NCBI GenBank assembly: GCA_016720595.1
Contig: JADKKI010000049.1
Span: forward strand, 1 to 64,000
Direction: 5' to 3'
Origin: Myxococcales bacterium
GTDB lineage: Bacteria > Myxococcota_A > Polyangia > Haliangiales > Haliangiaceae
DNA: 64,000 nucleotides
In this document: one piece after another, positions 46,727 through 55,218 of the stretch
How positions within the stretch are numbered: the first letter of the stretch is position 1
How the letters are laid out: each line of letters starts with the position of its first letter
The notes under the pieces: model-generated
Told to the model about the DNA's origin: nothing
Database searches by the model: none
The model's input: only the letters and a program-made list of their open reading frames with translations
Translations under genes and position numbers: made by a program

Positions 46727-48040
46727 TCATCGCGCCGAGCACAGGGCCTCGAGCTCCTCGAGCTGCTTCGGGCAGCTCGCGGTCAGCACCTCGTTCCCAT
46801 CCACGGTGATCACCACGTCATCCTCGATCCGCACCCCGATCCCGCGGAGCTCGTCGGGGACGTCGGGCGCGTCGTGCGCGATGTAGAGCCCCGGCTCGAC
46901 GGTGATCACCATGCCGGCCTCGAGCGGCCGTGCCTTGCCGGCCTTGGTGTACGCGCCGACATCGTGGACATCGAGCCCGAGCCAGTGCGAGGTGCCATGC
47001 ATGAAGAACTTGCGATAGGCCTGATCGGCCACGCGGTCCTCGACGGTGCCGGTCAGGAGGCCCAGCGACAGCATGCCCTCGGTCAGCGACTTCACGCAGT
47101 GTTCGTGCAGCTGGTCGATCGTCGCGCCGGGCGTGGCCAGCGCGATCGCGGCCTGCTGGGTGGCGAGGACGAGCTCGTAGACCTTGCGCTGAGCGGCAGT
47201 GAACCGGCCGCTCGCCGGCCACGTGCGCGTGATGTCGGCGGTGTAGTGGTCGTACTCGCACCCGGCATCGACGAGCACCAGATCCCCATCGGCGATCGCG
47301 GAGCGGTTGTCGATGTAGTGGAGGATCGTGGCGTTGTCACCGGCGCCGACGATCGTCGCGTAGCCCGGGCCGGAGCCGCCGGCCTTGCGGAAGGTGTAGT
47401 TGATCACCGCCTCGAGCTCGTGCTCGAACACGCCCGGGCGACCGAGCTTCATCGCGGCGACGTGCGCCTCGCCGGTGATCCGGGAGGCCTTGCGCAGGGC
47501 CACCAGCTCCTCGGGACGCTTGTGCAGCCGGAGCTCGTGCAACGCGGCGCGTGGATCCACCACGCAGCGCGGCGGGCGCTTGCCTTTCTTCTCGGTCTTG
47601 CGCAGCCGCGCGATCGCGTGCGCGACCATCAGGTCCATCTGGTCGTCGAGGCCGAGCGAGTAGTGGAGCTCCTCGCAGTTCGCGATCAGCTCCCACATCC
47701 TCGACGGCAGCTCGGTGGCCGGGAACGCCGTATCCGCGCCGTAGGTGTGCTTCGCGCCCTCGAGCCCCGCGCGCCGGCCATCCCACACCTCCATCTCGGG
47801 ATCGCGCGGGCGCACGAACATCACCACGCGCTCGGTCTCGGCGCCGGGGCGGAGGATCAAGGTCGCGTCGGGCTCGAGGAAGCCGGTCAGGTAGAACACA
47901 TCCGAGTGCTGGCGGAACGGATGGAACGCATCGCCGTTGCGCAGCCGTTCGGGGAGTGATCGCACCACCGCCACACCGCCAGGACCGAGCGCTTGCATGT
48001 ATGCGTCACGGCGCGCGGCGAACACGGCGGGATCGAACAT
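46727..48040 (-). CDS. pepP: Xaa-Pro aminopeptidase
   Basis: PepP removes N-terminal residues next to proline in the cytoplasm. The 437 residues have the N-terminal domain with FRQHSDVFYLTGF and a pita-bread catalytic domain with all five metal ligands: Asp258 (VDAG), Asp269 (ADITRTWP), His352 (GTSHWLGLDVHD), Glu382 (VEPGLY) and Glu406 (RIEDD). The ATG at 48040 is 6 bp after TATGTT. Confidence 0.94.
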   Translation of the reverse strand: MFDPAVFAARRDAYMQALGPGGVAVVRSLPERLRNGDAFHPFRQHSDVFYLTGFLEPDATLILRPGAETERVVMFVRPRDPEMEVWDGRRAGLEGAKHTYGADTAFPATELPSRMWELIANCEELHYSLGLDDQMDLMVAHAIARLRKTEKKGKRPPRCVVDPRAALHELRLHKRPEELVALRKASRITGEAHVAAMKLGRPGVFEHELEAVINYTFRKAGGSGPGYATIVGAGDNATILHYIDNRSAIADGDLVLVDAGCEYDHYTADITRTWPASGRFTAAQRKVYELVLATQQAAIALATPGATIDQLHEHCVKSLTEGMLSLGLLTGTVEDRVADQAYRKFFMHGTSHWLGLDVHDVGAYTKAGKARPLEAGMVITVEPGLYIAHDAPDVPDELRGIGVRIEDDVVITVDGNEVLTASCPKQLEELEALCSAR

Positions 48041-48046
48041 GCGTCC

Positions 48047-48104
48047 AACATAGCGCACCCCGGACGGCCGAGCGGCTGACGCGGCGGCACCGTCGCAGTA
48101 ACGT
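48047..48104. promoter_or_regulatory. Divergent -10-like hexamers of pepP and the AgmX/TPR gene
   Basis: TATGTT on the minus strand (48052-48047) is 6 bp before the pepP ATG, and TAACGT on the plus strand (48099-48104) is 6 bp before the ATG at 48111. Both sit at the same distance from their start codons. Confidence 0.6.
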
Positions 48105-48110
48105 CGCACC

Positions 48111-49082
48111 ATGTTCCGCGTAGCACCGACCATGCGCCTGTGCGTCCCCCTCCTCCTCCTCCTCCCACTCGTCGTCGGTGCCGGGCTGGGCATCGCTCAC
48201 GCACAGCCCGCGCTCGATCAGGCGGCGATCCGGAAGGCGGTGGAGCCACACGTCCCCGAGATCCAGGCCTGCTACGAGGCGCACGTGGCGAAGCACCCCG
48301 ACGCTCGCGGGAAAGTCGTCGCGAAGATCGCGATCGGGACCGACGGCAAGGTCACGACCGTGGCGGCGAGTGGGATCCATGCGGATCTCGAGACCTGCGT
48401 CGCCGCACGGATCAAGCTGTGGCGGTTCCCGGCGCACAAGGGGCCGGGGCCGGTCGCGGTGGCGTATCCGTTCGTGTTCACGCCCCCCGACGCCGCCCCC
48501 GCAGCCACGCCGGCCGCGAGCAAGACCGCTCCCGAGGTCGATCCGAAGCTGGTCGAGCTGTTCGAGCAGGCGGTCGCCAGTGCCAAGGCCGGCAAGCACG
48601 CGGAGGCGCTCGCGTCCTATCGGAAGATCCTCGAGACCCAGAAGAAGGGCAAGCTCGCCGCGATCCCGCGGTTCCTCGCCACCACGCACCTGCAGGCGAG
48701 CTACGCGCTGATCGATCTGGGTCGCCTGAAGGATGCCAAGGCCGAGCTCAAGCTCGTGGACACGGCGACGTTCAAGAAGCCCGCGCTCTATGACTACCAG
48801 TTCACCCTCGGCAACGTGCTCGGTGGCCTGGGCGAGCTGAAGCCGATGTTCTCGGCGTTCGTCGAGGCGATCTCTGTGGCCGAGGATCTCGATGACATGG
48901 ACGTCCGACCGCAGGCGTGCTGGACGAAGATCCTCGCGTTCACGATGAAGGCGAAGGACTGGGCCTATCTCGACGAGGTCAGCGCGAAGGCGCTGCAGGT
49001 GGCCAAGGTGCGCGGCTGGAAGGATCTCGAGCTCAAGGCGTCCGTCTCGGCGTCCGAGGCGCAGAAGCACAAGCGCAAGTAG
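48111..49082 (+). CDS. Periplasmic AgmX/PglI-like and TPR protein
   Basis: The 323-residue protein has a signal peptide (LGIAHAQ, about residue 31), a domain (about 40-130) with a conserved Cys pair (EIQACYEAH, LETCVAARI) and the pattern KIAIGTDGKVTTV as in AgmX/PglI C-terminal domains, then a helical repeat region (about 150-320) with TPR-like spacing (AVASAKAGKHAEALASYRKIL). It probably works as an adaptor in the cell envelope. The promoter hexamer supports the ATG at 48111 over 48132. It converges with the VWA gene, with 1 bp between the stops. Confidence 0.8.
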   Translation: MFRVAPTMRLCVPLLLLLPLVVGAGLGIAHAQPALDQAAIRKAVEPHVPEIQACYEAHVAKHPDARGKVVAKIAIGTDGKVTTVAASGIHADLETCVAARIKLWRFPAHKGPGPVAVAYPFVFTPPDAAPAATPAASKTAPEVDPKLVELFEQAVASAKAGKHAEALASYRKILETQKKGKLAAIPRFLATTHLQASYALIDLGRLKDAKAELKLVDTATFKKPALYDYQFTLGNVLGGLGELKPMFSAFVEAISVAEDLDDMDVRPQACWTKILAFTMKAKDWAYLDEVSAKALQVAKVRGWKDLELKASVSASEAQKHKRK

Positions 49083-49083
49083 C

Positions 49084-50742
49084 TCAGCGACGGCGGCGGC
49101 GGATCGTCAGGAGCACCGCGCCGAGCATCACCAGCCAGCCCGCGCTCGCCTTGCTCGACGAGCACAGCATCACCGGCTCGGCGATGTCGTCGCCGTAGCC
49201 ATAGCCGCCCTCGGGATAGTACGGGTCCTCGGCCTGCGGACAGCTCGCGAGGTTCGCGGGGGTCTCGGCGGTGGCACCGTGCGCGCGCAGGTTGCCGAGG
49301 TACTGGTCGATGAGGAGGAGATCCGCGGCCGTGTCGGGATCGGCGTGGCGCTCGTTCCAGGCGACCGCGTTGATGCGCGTGGCGATCAGCGCCGCAGCCG
49401 CGCAGTTCGGATCGTAGCTCTGCGTCGCCTGGCGGAGGCCGACGAACAGGTTGTACATCGCGTAGCGCTCCGCCATCTCCGTGCCCGAGAGGTACGGGTC
49501 GTCGGGGGTGGCGAGTGGATCGGCCGCGTAGTCGAGGGACACCGACTGCGTGATCCGCTCCGTGGACCCGGGCGGCCGGTACGAGATCTTGAGGTCGGCG
49601 ACCTTCGACGTCGCATCACCGGTGGGCGCGAGGTGGATGAAGATCATGCTGCCACCGCCGCGCCGGCCCTCGGTCGGGACCTGGCTGGTGCGGCTCGCGA
49701 GGAACACCGCGGGGATCGACATCGAACCGGTGGTGCCTTGCGAGGAGAACAGGCGGCTGCCGACCGCCTCCTGGAACGTCCAGCCGGTGCCGGCGATGGC
49801 GTCGATCTTGATGTCGAGAGCGAGCGGCGACATGAAGAAGTCGAGCTCGTCGGTGAACACCTCCGACGCCGCCGCGCCGTCCTCGAGGAAGTAGTAGTTG
49901 CCAGCGCCGTTCTCGGCGAGACCGCGCATCAGCTCGACATCGAAGTCGCTGCCGACGCCGATGGTGGTGAGGCCGATGCCCTTGCCGATCCAGCCCTTCG
50001 CCATGTCCATGATCGCGGGACGCGAGGTGTTGCCTGCGGTCGCGAGGCCATCCGAGAGGAAGATCACCCGGTTCTGCGTCTCGCTCTTGGGGTACTCGCC
50101 GAGCTGCAGGAAGCCGGCCTCGAGGCCCGCGTAGAGGTTCGTCGAGCCGCGCGGCTGGAGGCGATTGACCGCGGTGTGCAGGTTCGCGCGGTCGAGCGTG
50201 GCGGTGAACGGCGCATCGGTGGTGACCACATCGTCGAACGAGATCAGCGACAGCCGATCCTCGGGGAGCAGGTTGTCGACCAGCGTGTGGAGCCCGACCT
50301 TGACCTTGTCGAGGCGACCGTCGGAGGCCATCGAGCCCGAGTGATCGACGACCACCACGAGATTGAGCGGCAGCCGATGATACGTGGACGGATCGACGTT
50401 GGTGTTGACCGCGATCTGCAGCGTCGCCTGATGGGCGCCGGTCAGCCAGTCGCGGCCGACCGACAGACCGGGCGTGAGGCACAGGGTGCCGCCGCAGGTG
50501 GTGGCCGGGGTCTGGTTGTAGTGCTCGTTGAAGAACCCGTTCGCATCGAGCGTGTTCGCCATCGGCAGCTCACCGCGATCGAGTGCGGCCCGGAATGCAC
50601 CGATGTCCTGCGCGCCACCGAAGCTGACGTTGCCGCCGCCACCACCCGTGTCATCCCCGGCGGGAGCACCGGTCGATCCGGCGCAGGCCGCCGCAGTGAG
50701 GGTGGCGAGGGTGGCGAGGCGGAGAGAGAGAGGAGAGCGCAT
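49084..50742 (-). CDS. VWA-domain surface protein with lipobox and C-terminal sorting tail
   Basis: The 552-residue protein has a lipobox AAAC (Cys20) and also a C-terminal Cys-helix-Arg tail (CSSSKASAG, helix, RRRRR), so both ends could be anchored. The VWA domain (about 118-300) has DHSGS as metal site and SLISFDD and FLSDGLATAG as further ligands. A beta-rich region and a helical segment with LFVGLRQATQSYD follow. It is only distantly related to the two YfbK-like proteins at 26834 and 30886. GGAGAGG precedes the ATG. Confidence 0.85.
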   Translation of the reverse strand: MRSPLSLRLATLATLTAAACAGSTGAPAGDDTGGGGGNVSFGGAQDIGAFRAALDRGELPMANTLDANGFFNEHYNQTPATTCGGTLCLTPGLSVGRDWLTGAHQATLQIAVNTNVDPSTYHRLPLNLVVVVDHSGSMASDGRLDKVKVGLHTLVDNLLPEDRLSLISFDDVVTTDAPFTATLDRANLHTAVNRLQPRGSTNLYAGLEAGFLQLGEYPKSETQNRVIFLSDGLATAGNTSRPAIMDMAKGWIGKGIGLTTIGVGSDFDVELMRGLAENGAGNYYFLEDGAAASEVFTDELDFFMSPLALDIKIDAIAGTGWTFQEAVGSRLFSSQGTTGSMSIPAVFLASRTSQVPTEGRRGGGSMIFIHLAPTGDATSKVADLKISYRPPGSTERITQSVSLDYAADPLATPDDPYLSGTEMAERYAMYNLFVGLRQATQSYDPNCAAAALIATRINAVAWNERHADPDTAADLLLIDQYLGNLRAHGATAETPANLASCPQAEDPYYPEGGYGYGDDIAEPVMLCSSSKASAGWLVMLGAVLLTIRRRRR

Positions 50743-50883
50743 GCCCTCTCCAACAGCAGCATTGGTGCCAGCCCCGGTCCGCGACGAATTCACGAGCCAG
50801 GATCAGGGCTTACGTTCGATCCCTGCTGAGGGCCACAAGGGCGCGCGGTTGCCCGTGATCCCCGAAGTCACGACATCGGTGTC

Positions 50884-51168
50884 CTACCAGCGGCACTCGG
50901 GGAACGCGGTCCGCGCCTCCGCCGTCGCGGCCGTGCACCACTTCTTCCCGTACTTGTCCTTCCAGTTCTTCGCCTGCTGCGTCGCGGGGCTGGTCCACAG
51001 CGCCTCGAGCCGATCAGCCTCGCGCGCGAGCTCGCTCCCGAGCTCCCCACCGAGCTGGTCGGCACATGCGCGGCGGTGCGCGAGGTGCTCGTCGCACGCA
51101 GGCACGCTGGTCGCGGAGTGCTTGCAGGCACCGAGCGCGATCATCCCGAGCAGCGCGGCCCTCCACAT
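50884..51168 (-). CDS. Small Cys-rich lipoprotein, unknown function
   Basis: The 94-residue protein has a lipobox LGAC (Cys15) and four more Cys (PACDEH, RACADQ, KWCTA, PECRW) that could form two disulfides in a small helical domain. It starts at the ATG 51168, 8 bp after TATACT. It is divergent from ggt; no family is recognised. Confidence 0.7.
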   Translation of the reverse strand: MWRAALLGMIALGACKHSATSVPACDEHLAHRRACADQLGGELGSELAREADRLEALWTSPATQQAKNWKDKYGKKWCTAATAEARTAFPECRW

Positions 51169-51176
51169 GGCTTTGC

Positions 51177-51187
51177 AGTATACGTAG
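51177..51187. promoter_or_regulatory. Overlapping divergent -10 region TATACT/TACGTA between the 50884 gene and ggt
   Basis: In the 25-bp gap TATACT (minus, 51182-51177) faces the small lipoprotein gene, 8 bp from its ATG, and TACGTA (plus, 51181-51186) faces ggt, 7 bp from its ATG. They share 2 bp. Confidence 0.5.
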
Positions 51188-51193
51188 ATCCGC

Positions 51194-52999
51194 ATGAGGT
51201 CCGCTCGACTGATCATCGCCGTGCTCGTCCTTGCGGCGTGCTCGCGCAAGGCACCACCCGCTCCTTCGAACGAGGGGCCCGGCAGCGGCAGCGGTAGCGG
51301 CAGCGCGAGCGCCGCTCCGTCGGCGGCGCCTCCCGATGCGGCGGTGGGGCCGAGCTATCGCACCCCACAGTCGAGCGATCACGTCGAGGCCGCGGTGGCC
51401 GGGACTGGCAAGACATTCATGGTGGTGTCGGAGGCCGAAGCGGCGACCAAGGTCGGCAAGGACATCCTCGCCGGCGGTGGCAATGCGGTGGATGCCGCGG
51501 TCGCCACGGCGTTTGCGCTCGCGGTGGTGCACCCCACCGCCGGGAACATCGGTGGCGGTGGCTTCGCGGTGATCCGCGTGGCACCGGGCAAGGCGCTCGC
51601 GCTCGACTTCCGCGAGGTCGCGCCCGCGGCGGCCACCGCGGACATGTACCTCGACAAGGACGGCAAGCCGACCAAGGCCTCGCTGGTCGGGCACCGCGCC
51701 GTCGGCGTGCCGGGCTCGGTCGCGGGCCTGTGGGCCCTGCACCAGAAGCTCGGCAAGAAGCCATGGAAGGAGCTCGTGGAGCCGGCGATCGCGCTCGCGC
51801 GTGACGGGTTCACCGTGGACGAGCACCTGCACCAATCGATCGTGATGCGCGCGAAGCAGCTCCTCGAGTTCCCGAAGACCGGCGAGATCTGGGTCCCCGG
51901 CCGCGTGCCGCGGGACACCGGCACCACGGTGTCGATCCCGCAACTCGCCGTCGCTCTCGAGCGGATCCGGGATCAGGGCGCAGATGGGTTCTACAAGGGG
52001 CAGACCGCGACGGCGATCGTCGACGAGATGAAGGCCGGCGAGGGGCTGATCACCGCCGCCGATCTCGCGGCGTACCAGCCGGTGTGGCGCGATCCTCTGC
52101 GGTTCACGTATCGCGGCCACTCGATCGTCTCGATGCCGCCGCCCTCGTCCGGAGGGATCGTGCTCGCGATGACCGCGGGGATGTTCGAAGCGATCGACAT
52201 CGGGAAGCTCGAATGGCACGGGCCCGAGCACGTGCACCTGCTCACCGAGGTGTGGCGGCGCGCGTTCGCGGCGCGCAACGAGCTGATCGGCGATCCGGCA
52301 TTCGTGAAGGACATCCCGGTCGCCAAGCTGATGGGCAAGCCGTACCTCGACAAGCTCGCCGCCACGATCACGCCGAACGCCACGCCCTCCAAGGACGTGG
52401 CCGCGCTCCTCGAGGGCAACCACACCACGAACCTGTGTGTCGTCGATGCGAGTGGGATGTCCGTCGCGATGACCACCACGCTCAACACCTCCTGGGGCAG
52501 CGGCGTCACCGTGCACGGCTTCTTGCTCAACAACGAGATGGACGACTTCACCGCGAAGCCGGGCTCGCCGAACGTGTTCGGCCTGGTGCAGGGCACCGCG
52601 AACAAGATCGAGCCGGGCAAGCGGATGCTGTCGTCGATGTCACCCTCGATCGTCGAGGACGGGAAGGGCGAGGTCGTGATGCTCGCGGGCGCCGGTGGAG
52701 GGCCTCGGATCATCACCGCCGTGTGGCAGACCCTCTCGAACGCGCTCGATTTCAAGCGTCACGCCGATGCCGCGGTCGCGCTGCCGCGGATCCACCACCA
52801 GCACCTCCCCGACAAGGTGTTCGTCGAGGCCGATTCGATCACCAGCGAGGCCGACGCCAAGCTCAAGGGGCTCGGCTACACCACGGACTTCAGCCCGTCA
52901 CCGAGGGAGTTCGGCGCCGTCAACGCGATCGTGCGGACGCCCGCGGGCTGGGAGGGCGCGGCCGATCCTCGTGGCGGTGGCGCCGCGATGGGCGATTGA
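51194..52999 (+). CDS. ggt: Gamma-glutamyltranspeptidase, lipid-anchored
   Basis: GGT cleaves gamma-glutamyl bonds such as in glutathione outside the cytoplasm. The 601-residue protein has a lipobox LAAC (Cys16), a Gly/Ser linker, and the large and small subunit sequences in one chain. The self-processing nucleophile is Thr411 in EGNHTTNLCVVD, and the small subunit has MLSSMSPSIV and the Gly-rich GAGGGPRI. Most GGTs are soluble in the periplasm; the lipid anchor is a local variation. It seems a single gene. Confidence 0.93.
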   Translation: MRSARLIIAVLVLAACSRKAPPAPSNEGPGSGSGSGSASAAPSAAPPDAAVGPSYRTPQSSDHVEAAVAGTGKTFMVVSEAEAATKVGKDILAGGGNAVDAAVATAFALAVVHPTAGNIGGGGFAVIRVAPGKALALDFREVAPAAATADMYLDKDGKPTKASLVGHRAVGVPGSVAGLWALHQKLGKKPWKELVEPAIALARDGFTVDEHLHQSIVMRAKQLLEFPKTGEIWVPGRVPRDTGTTVSIPQLAVALERIRDQGADGFYKGQTATAIVDEMKAGEGLITAADLAAYQPVWRDPLRFTYRGHSIVSMPPPSSGGIVLAMTAGMFEAIDIGKLEWHGPEHVHLLTEVWRRAFAARNELIGDPAFVKDIPVAKLMGKPYLDKLAATITPNATPSKDVAALLEGNHTTNLCVVDASGMSVAMTTTLNTSWGSGVTVHGFLLNNEMDDFTAKPGSPNVFGLVQGTANKIEPGKRMLSSMSPSIVEDGKGEVVMLAGAGGGPRIITAVWQTLSNALDFKRHADAAVALPRIHHQHLPDKVFVEADSITSEADAKLKGLGYTTDFSPSPREFGAVNAIVRTPAGWEGAADPRGGGAAMGD

Positions 53000-53007
53000 A
53001 AACGCGC

Positions 53008-53013
53008 TAACAT
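53008..53013 (+). promoter_or_regulatory. -10-like hexamer TAACAT for the OmpA/MotB-like gene
   Basis: TAACAT is exactly 6 bp before the GTG at 53020, only 8 bp after the ggt stop, so this gene probably has its own transcript. Confidence 0.55.
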
Positions 53014-53019
53014 CATCGG

Positions 53020-53925
53020 GTGCCACGCGGTTCGAAGAGCGACCCGACCGAGAGTGGCGTGCTGGTCTATCCGCGCCTGCCGGTGCCCGAGCAGCAGGGC
53101 CGACAGAGCGAGCCCCGGATCCCGCGTGGCGGGCGCCCGGTGAGCACGAAGAAGCTCGCCGCGATCGCGGGTGGAGGGCTGGTCGCGGGCATCGTGATCG
53201 GGTTCCTGCTCCGGCCTTCGCTCGCTCCCGACAAGCGGATCGGCAAGCTCGAGGACGCGGCGGCCGAGGCCGCGAAGGCCGCGGGGATCCAGAAGGATCG
53301 CGCGGACCAGCTCGACCAGCAGATCAGCAAGGCGGCGGCCAAGCAGAAGGACCTCCAGGCCGAGCTCGCCACGGCGAAGCAGGCGCAGAGCCAGCTCGCG
53401 GACAAGGCGGCCGACGCCGAGAGCAAGGCGAAGGAGGCGACCGCGGTCCAGGACAAGCTCAAGGCCGCGATCGACAAGTCTTCCGGATCGGTGTCGACGG
53501 AGGGCGAGGAGATCCACCTCCAGCTCGTCGATCGCGTGCTGTTCAAGGTCGGCGACGATCAGCTCACCGACAAGGGCAAGGCCGTGCTCGGCAAGGTCGC
53601 AGCTGCGCTGAAGGATCTGCCCGACAAGCAGGTCTGGGTGCAGGGCCACACCGACGACACGCCGATCGTGGTGCCGCCACCGCCGAAGAAGCCGATCAAG
53701 GGCGCGCCGCCACCCACGGTGCGGTTCGCCACCAACTGGGAGCTGTCATCGGCGCGCGCGCTCACCGTGGTCCACTACCTGCAGGACACCGCGAAGCTCG
53801 ATCCGTCGCGGCTCGCTGCCCTCGCGTTCGGTCAGTACCGCCCGATCTCTCGGTCCAACAAGGCGGTCAATCGCCGGATCGAGATCGTGCTGTATCCGCA
53901 TCGCGCGGTGATCGAGAAGAAGTAG
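53020..53925 (+). CDS. OmpA/MotB-like peptidoglycan-binding protein with coiled coil
   Basis: The 301-residue protein has a cytoplasmic N-terminal tail, one membrane helix (about 44-64), a long Ala/Lys/Gln-rich coiled coil (about 72-155) and an OmpA-type domain (about 165-295) with VWVQGHTDDTPI, NWELSSARALTVV and NKAVNRRIEIVL, which binds peptidoglycan. A Pro-rich insert follows HTDDTPI. The shape matches MotB/TolR-like or gliding-associated anchors. No MotA/TolQ partner is nearby. The last 59 bp overlap the convergent acyltransferase gene. Confidence 0.87.
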   Translation: MPRGSKSDPTESGVLVYPRLPVPEQQGRQSEPRIPRGGRPVSTKKLAAIAGGGLVAGIVIGFLLRPSLAPDKRIGKLEDAAAEAAKAAGIQKDRADQLDQQISKAAAKQKDLQAELATAKQAQSQLADKAADAESKAKEATAVQDKLKAAIDKSSGSVSTEGEEIHLQLVDRVLFKVGDDQLTDKGKAVLGKVAAALKDLPDKQVWVQGHTDDTPIVVPPPPKKPIKGAPPPTVRFATNWELSSARALTVVHYLQDTAKLDPSRLAALAFGQYRPISRSNKAVNRRIEIVLYPHRAVIEKK

Positions 53926-55123
53926 CGGGCTCGTCGGCGACCAGGAACCGCGCGGCTCTCCGCGAGACCGAGATCGCGAACCGATCGATCGTCCGCGACA
54001 TCGCATAGGCCACGCCGACGCAGAGGACCGCGGTGACCGCGAAGTCGAGCGCCATCGCCTGGTGATACTTCATGGTCGTCCAGGTCTTCAGCATGATGAA
54101 GGCCGAGACCGAGTACATGAGCGGTTGGTGCGTCAGGTAGAGCGAGAAGCTGATCTTGCCGAGGAACGTCAGGGGCCGCGTGGACAGGGCGCGCTGGAGC
54201 TTGCCCGACTTGAGGACCGCGACCATGACGAGGAACGCGGCGAGCACGCGCATCACCACCATCGCATCCGGCTTCGCGAACCACGGCGCCAGGTCGCGGA
54301 GCGGCGCATAGAACGCGGTCTCGTTCGTGTAGCCGCCGAGGATCGCGGCGAACACCAGCAGCGCCACCGGCCACCACGCGTTGGTCACCGACCACGACGA
54401 ACGGGTGGCGAGCATGACCCCGAGGAGGAACGCGCAGAAGAAGTCTCCGAAGTCGCCGCCGAACTTCGAGAAGCACAGCGCACCGACCAGGATGACGAGC
54501 CAGCGCTGCCGCAGGCCGGTGACCACGACCGCCGTTCCGAAGCTGAGCATCGACCCGAGGAACTCGATCGACATCGTCCACAGGACGAGGTTCATCAGCT
54601 CCCACGGTCGGCGGATCGAGACCCAGGTGGTGACGAGGCCGTCCCACAACACTCCGCCCAGGCGAATCTCGTCCTGGAACAGGATCGAAGGAACCGCGAT
54701 GTCGGCGGCGAGGTTCAGCGCCGAGGACTCCTTGATGTTGTACAGCGAGAACTCGCGGAGCACGACCACGAGGAGGATCGACGCCATCGCAGGGATCACG
54801 AGGCGGAAGTACCGGGCGGCCGCGAGCCGATAGATGATGTTCGGATTGCGGGTCCGGAAGAACGTGACCGTGAGGACGTAGCCGCTCAGCACGAAGAAGA
54901 TGCAGACGGCGAAGTTGCCGTCGTAGAGGCCGCGCAGTGGAGAGCCGCGCAGCAGCGCCATCAGCCGCGAGTGCGTGTGGACCGTCACCGTGTTGGGGCT
55001 GATCGCCTCCGGGTAGAACAGGGTGAAGAAGTGGTGGAAGAACACGACCAGTGCCGCCAGCCCGCGGAGGCCTTCCAGGTACGTCTCGCGAGTGCTCTCG
55101 GTCTGTGGACCGGGGGCCGACAT
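53867..55123 (-). CDS. Membrane acyltransferase, OafA/YrhL family
   Basis: The 418-residue protein has about ten membrane helices and the family pattern: LEGLRGLAALVVFFHHFF at the start, with the conserved His, and FFVLSGYVLT after the second helix, followed by basic loops (RYFRLVIPAM). These enzymes transfer acetyl or other acyl groups to surface sugars. There is no sugar-polymer locus beside it, so the target is unknown. The ATG at 55123 was chosen because it precedes the first conserved block closely. Confidence 0.9.
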   Translation of the reverse strand: MSAPGPQTESTRETYLEGLRGLAALVVFFHHFFTLFYPEAISPNTVTVHTHSRLMALLRGSPLRGLYDGNFAVCIFFVLSGYVLTVTFFRTRNPNIIYRLAAARYFRLVIPAMASILLVVVLREFSLYNIKESSALNLAADIAVPSILFQDEIRLGGVLWDGLVTTWVSIRRPWELMNLVLWTMSIEFLGSMLSFGTAVVVTGLRQRWLVILVGALCFSKFGGDFGDFFCAFLLGVMLATRSSWSVTNAWWPVALLVFAAILGGYTNETAFYAPLRDLAPWFAKPDAMVVMRVLAAFLVMVAVLKSGKLQRALSTRPLTFLGKISFSLYLTHQPLMYSVSAFIMLKTWTTMKYHQAMALDFAVTAVLCVGVAYAMSRTIDRFAISVSRRAARFLVADEPATSSRSPRDADTARSRSGD

Positions 55124-55204
55124 TCGATGACTTAGTGATGGAACCAACGGCGAGTCAATCCCCGCACCGGCCCATCGAGGTAGTGGGACGGACCCGGGTG
55201 GGGC

Positions 55205-55210
55205 TAAGAT
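55205..55210 (+). promoter_or_regulatory. -10-like hexamer TAAGAT for the diguanylate cyclase gene
   Basis: TAAGAT lies 8 bp before the GTG at 55219 and argues against the in-frame ATG at 55138 as start. Confidence 0.5.
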
Positions 55211-55218
55211 GGTGGCAG

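Noticed and set aside
55138..55218. Longer start (ATG 55138) for the diguanylate cyclase
   Set aside because: It would leave only 14 bp to the divergent acyltransferase start and would place the TAAGAT hexamer inside the gene; the added residues have no domain character.
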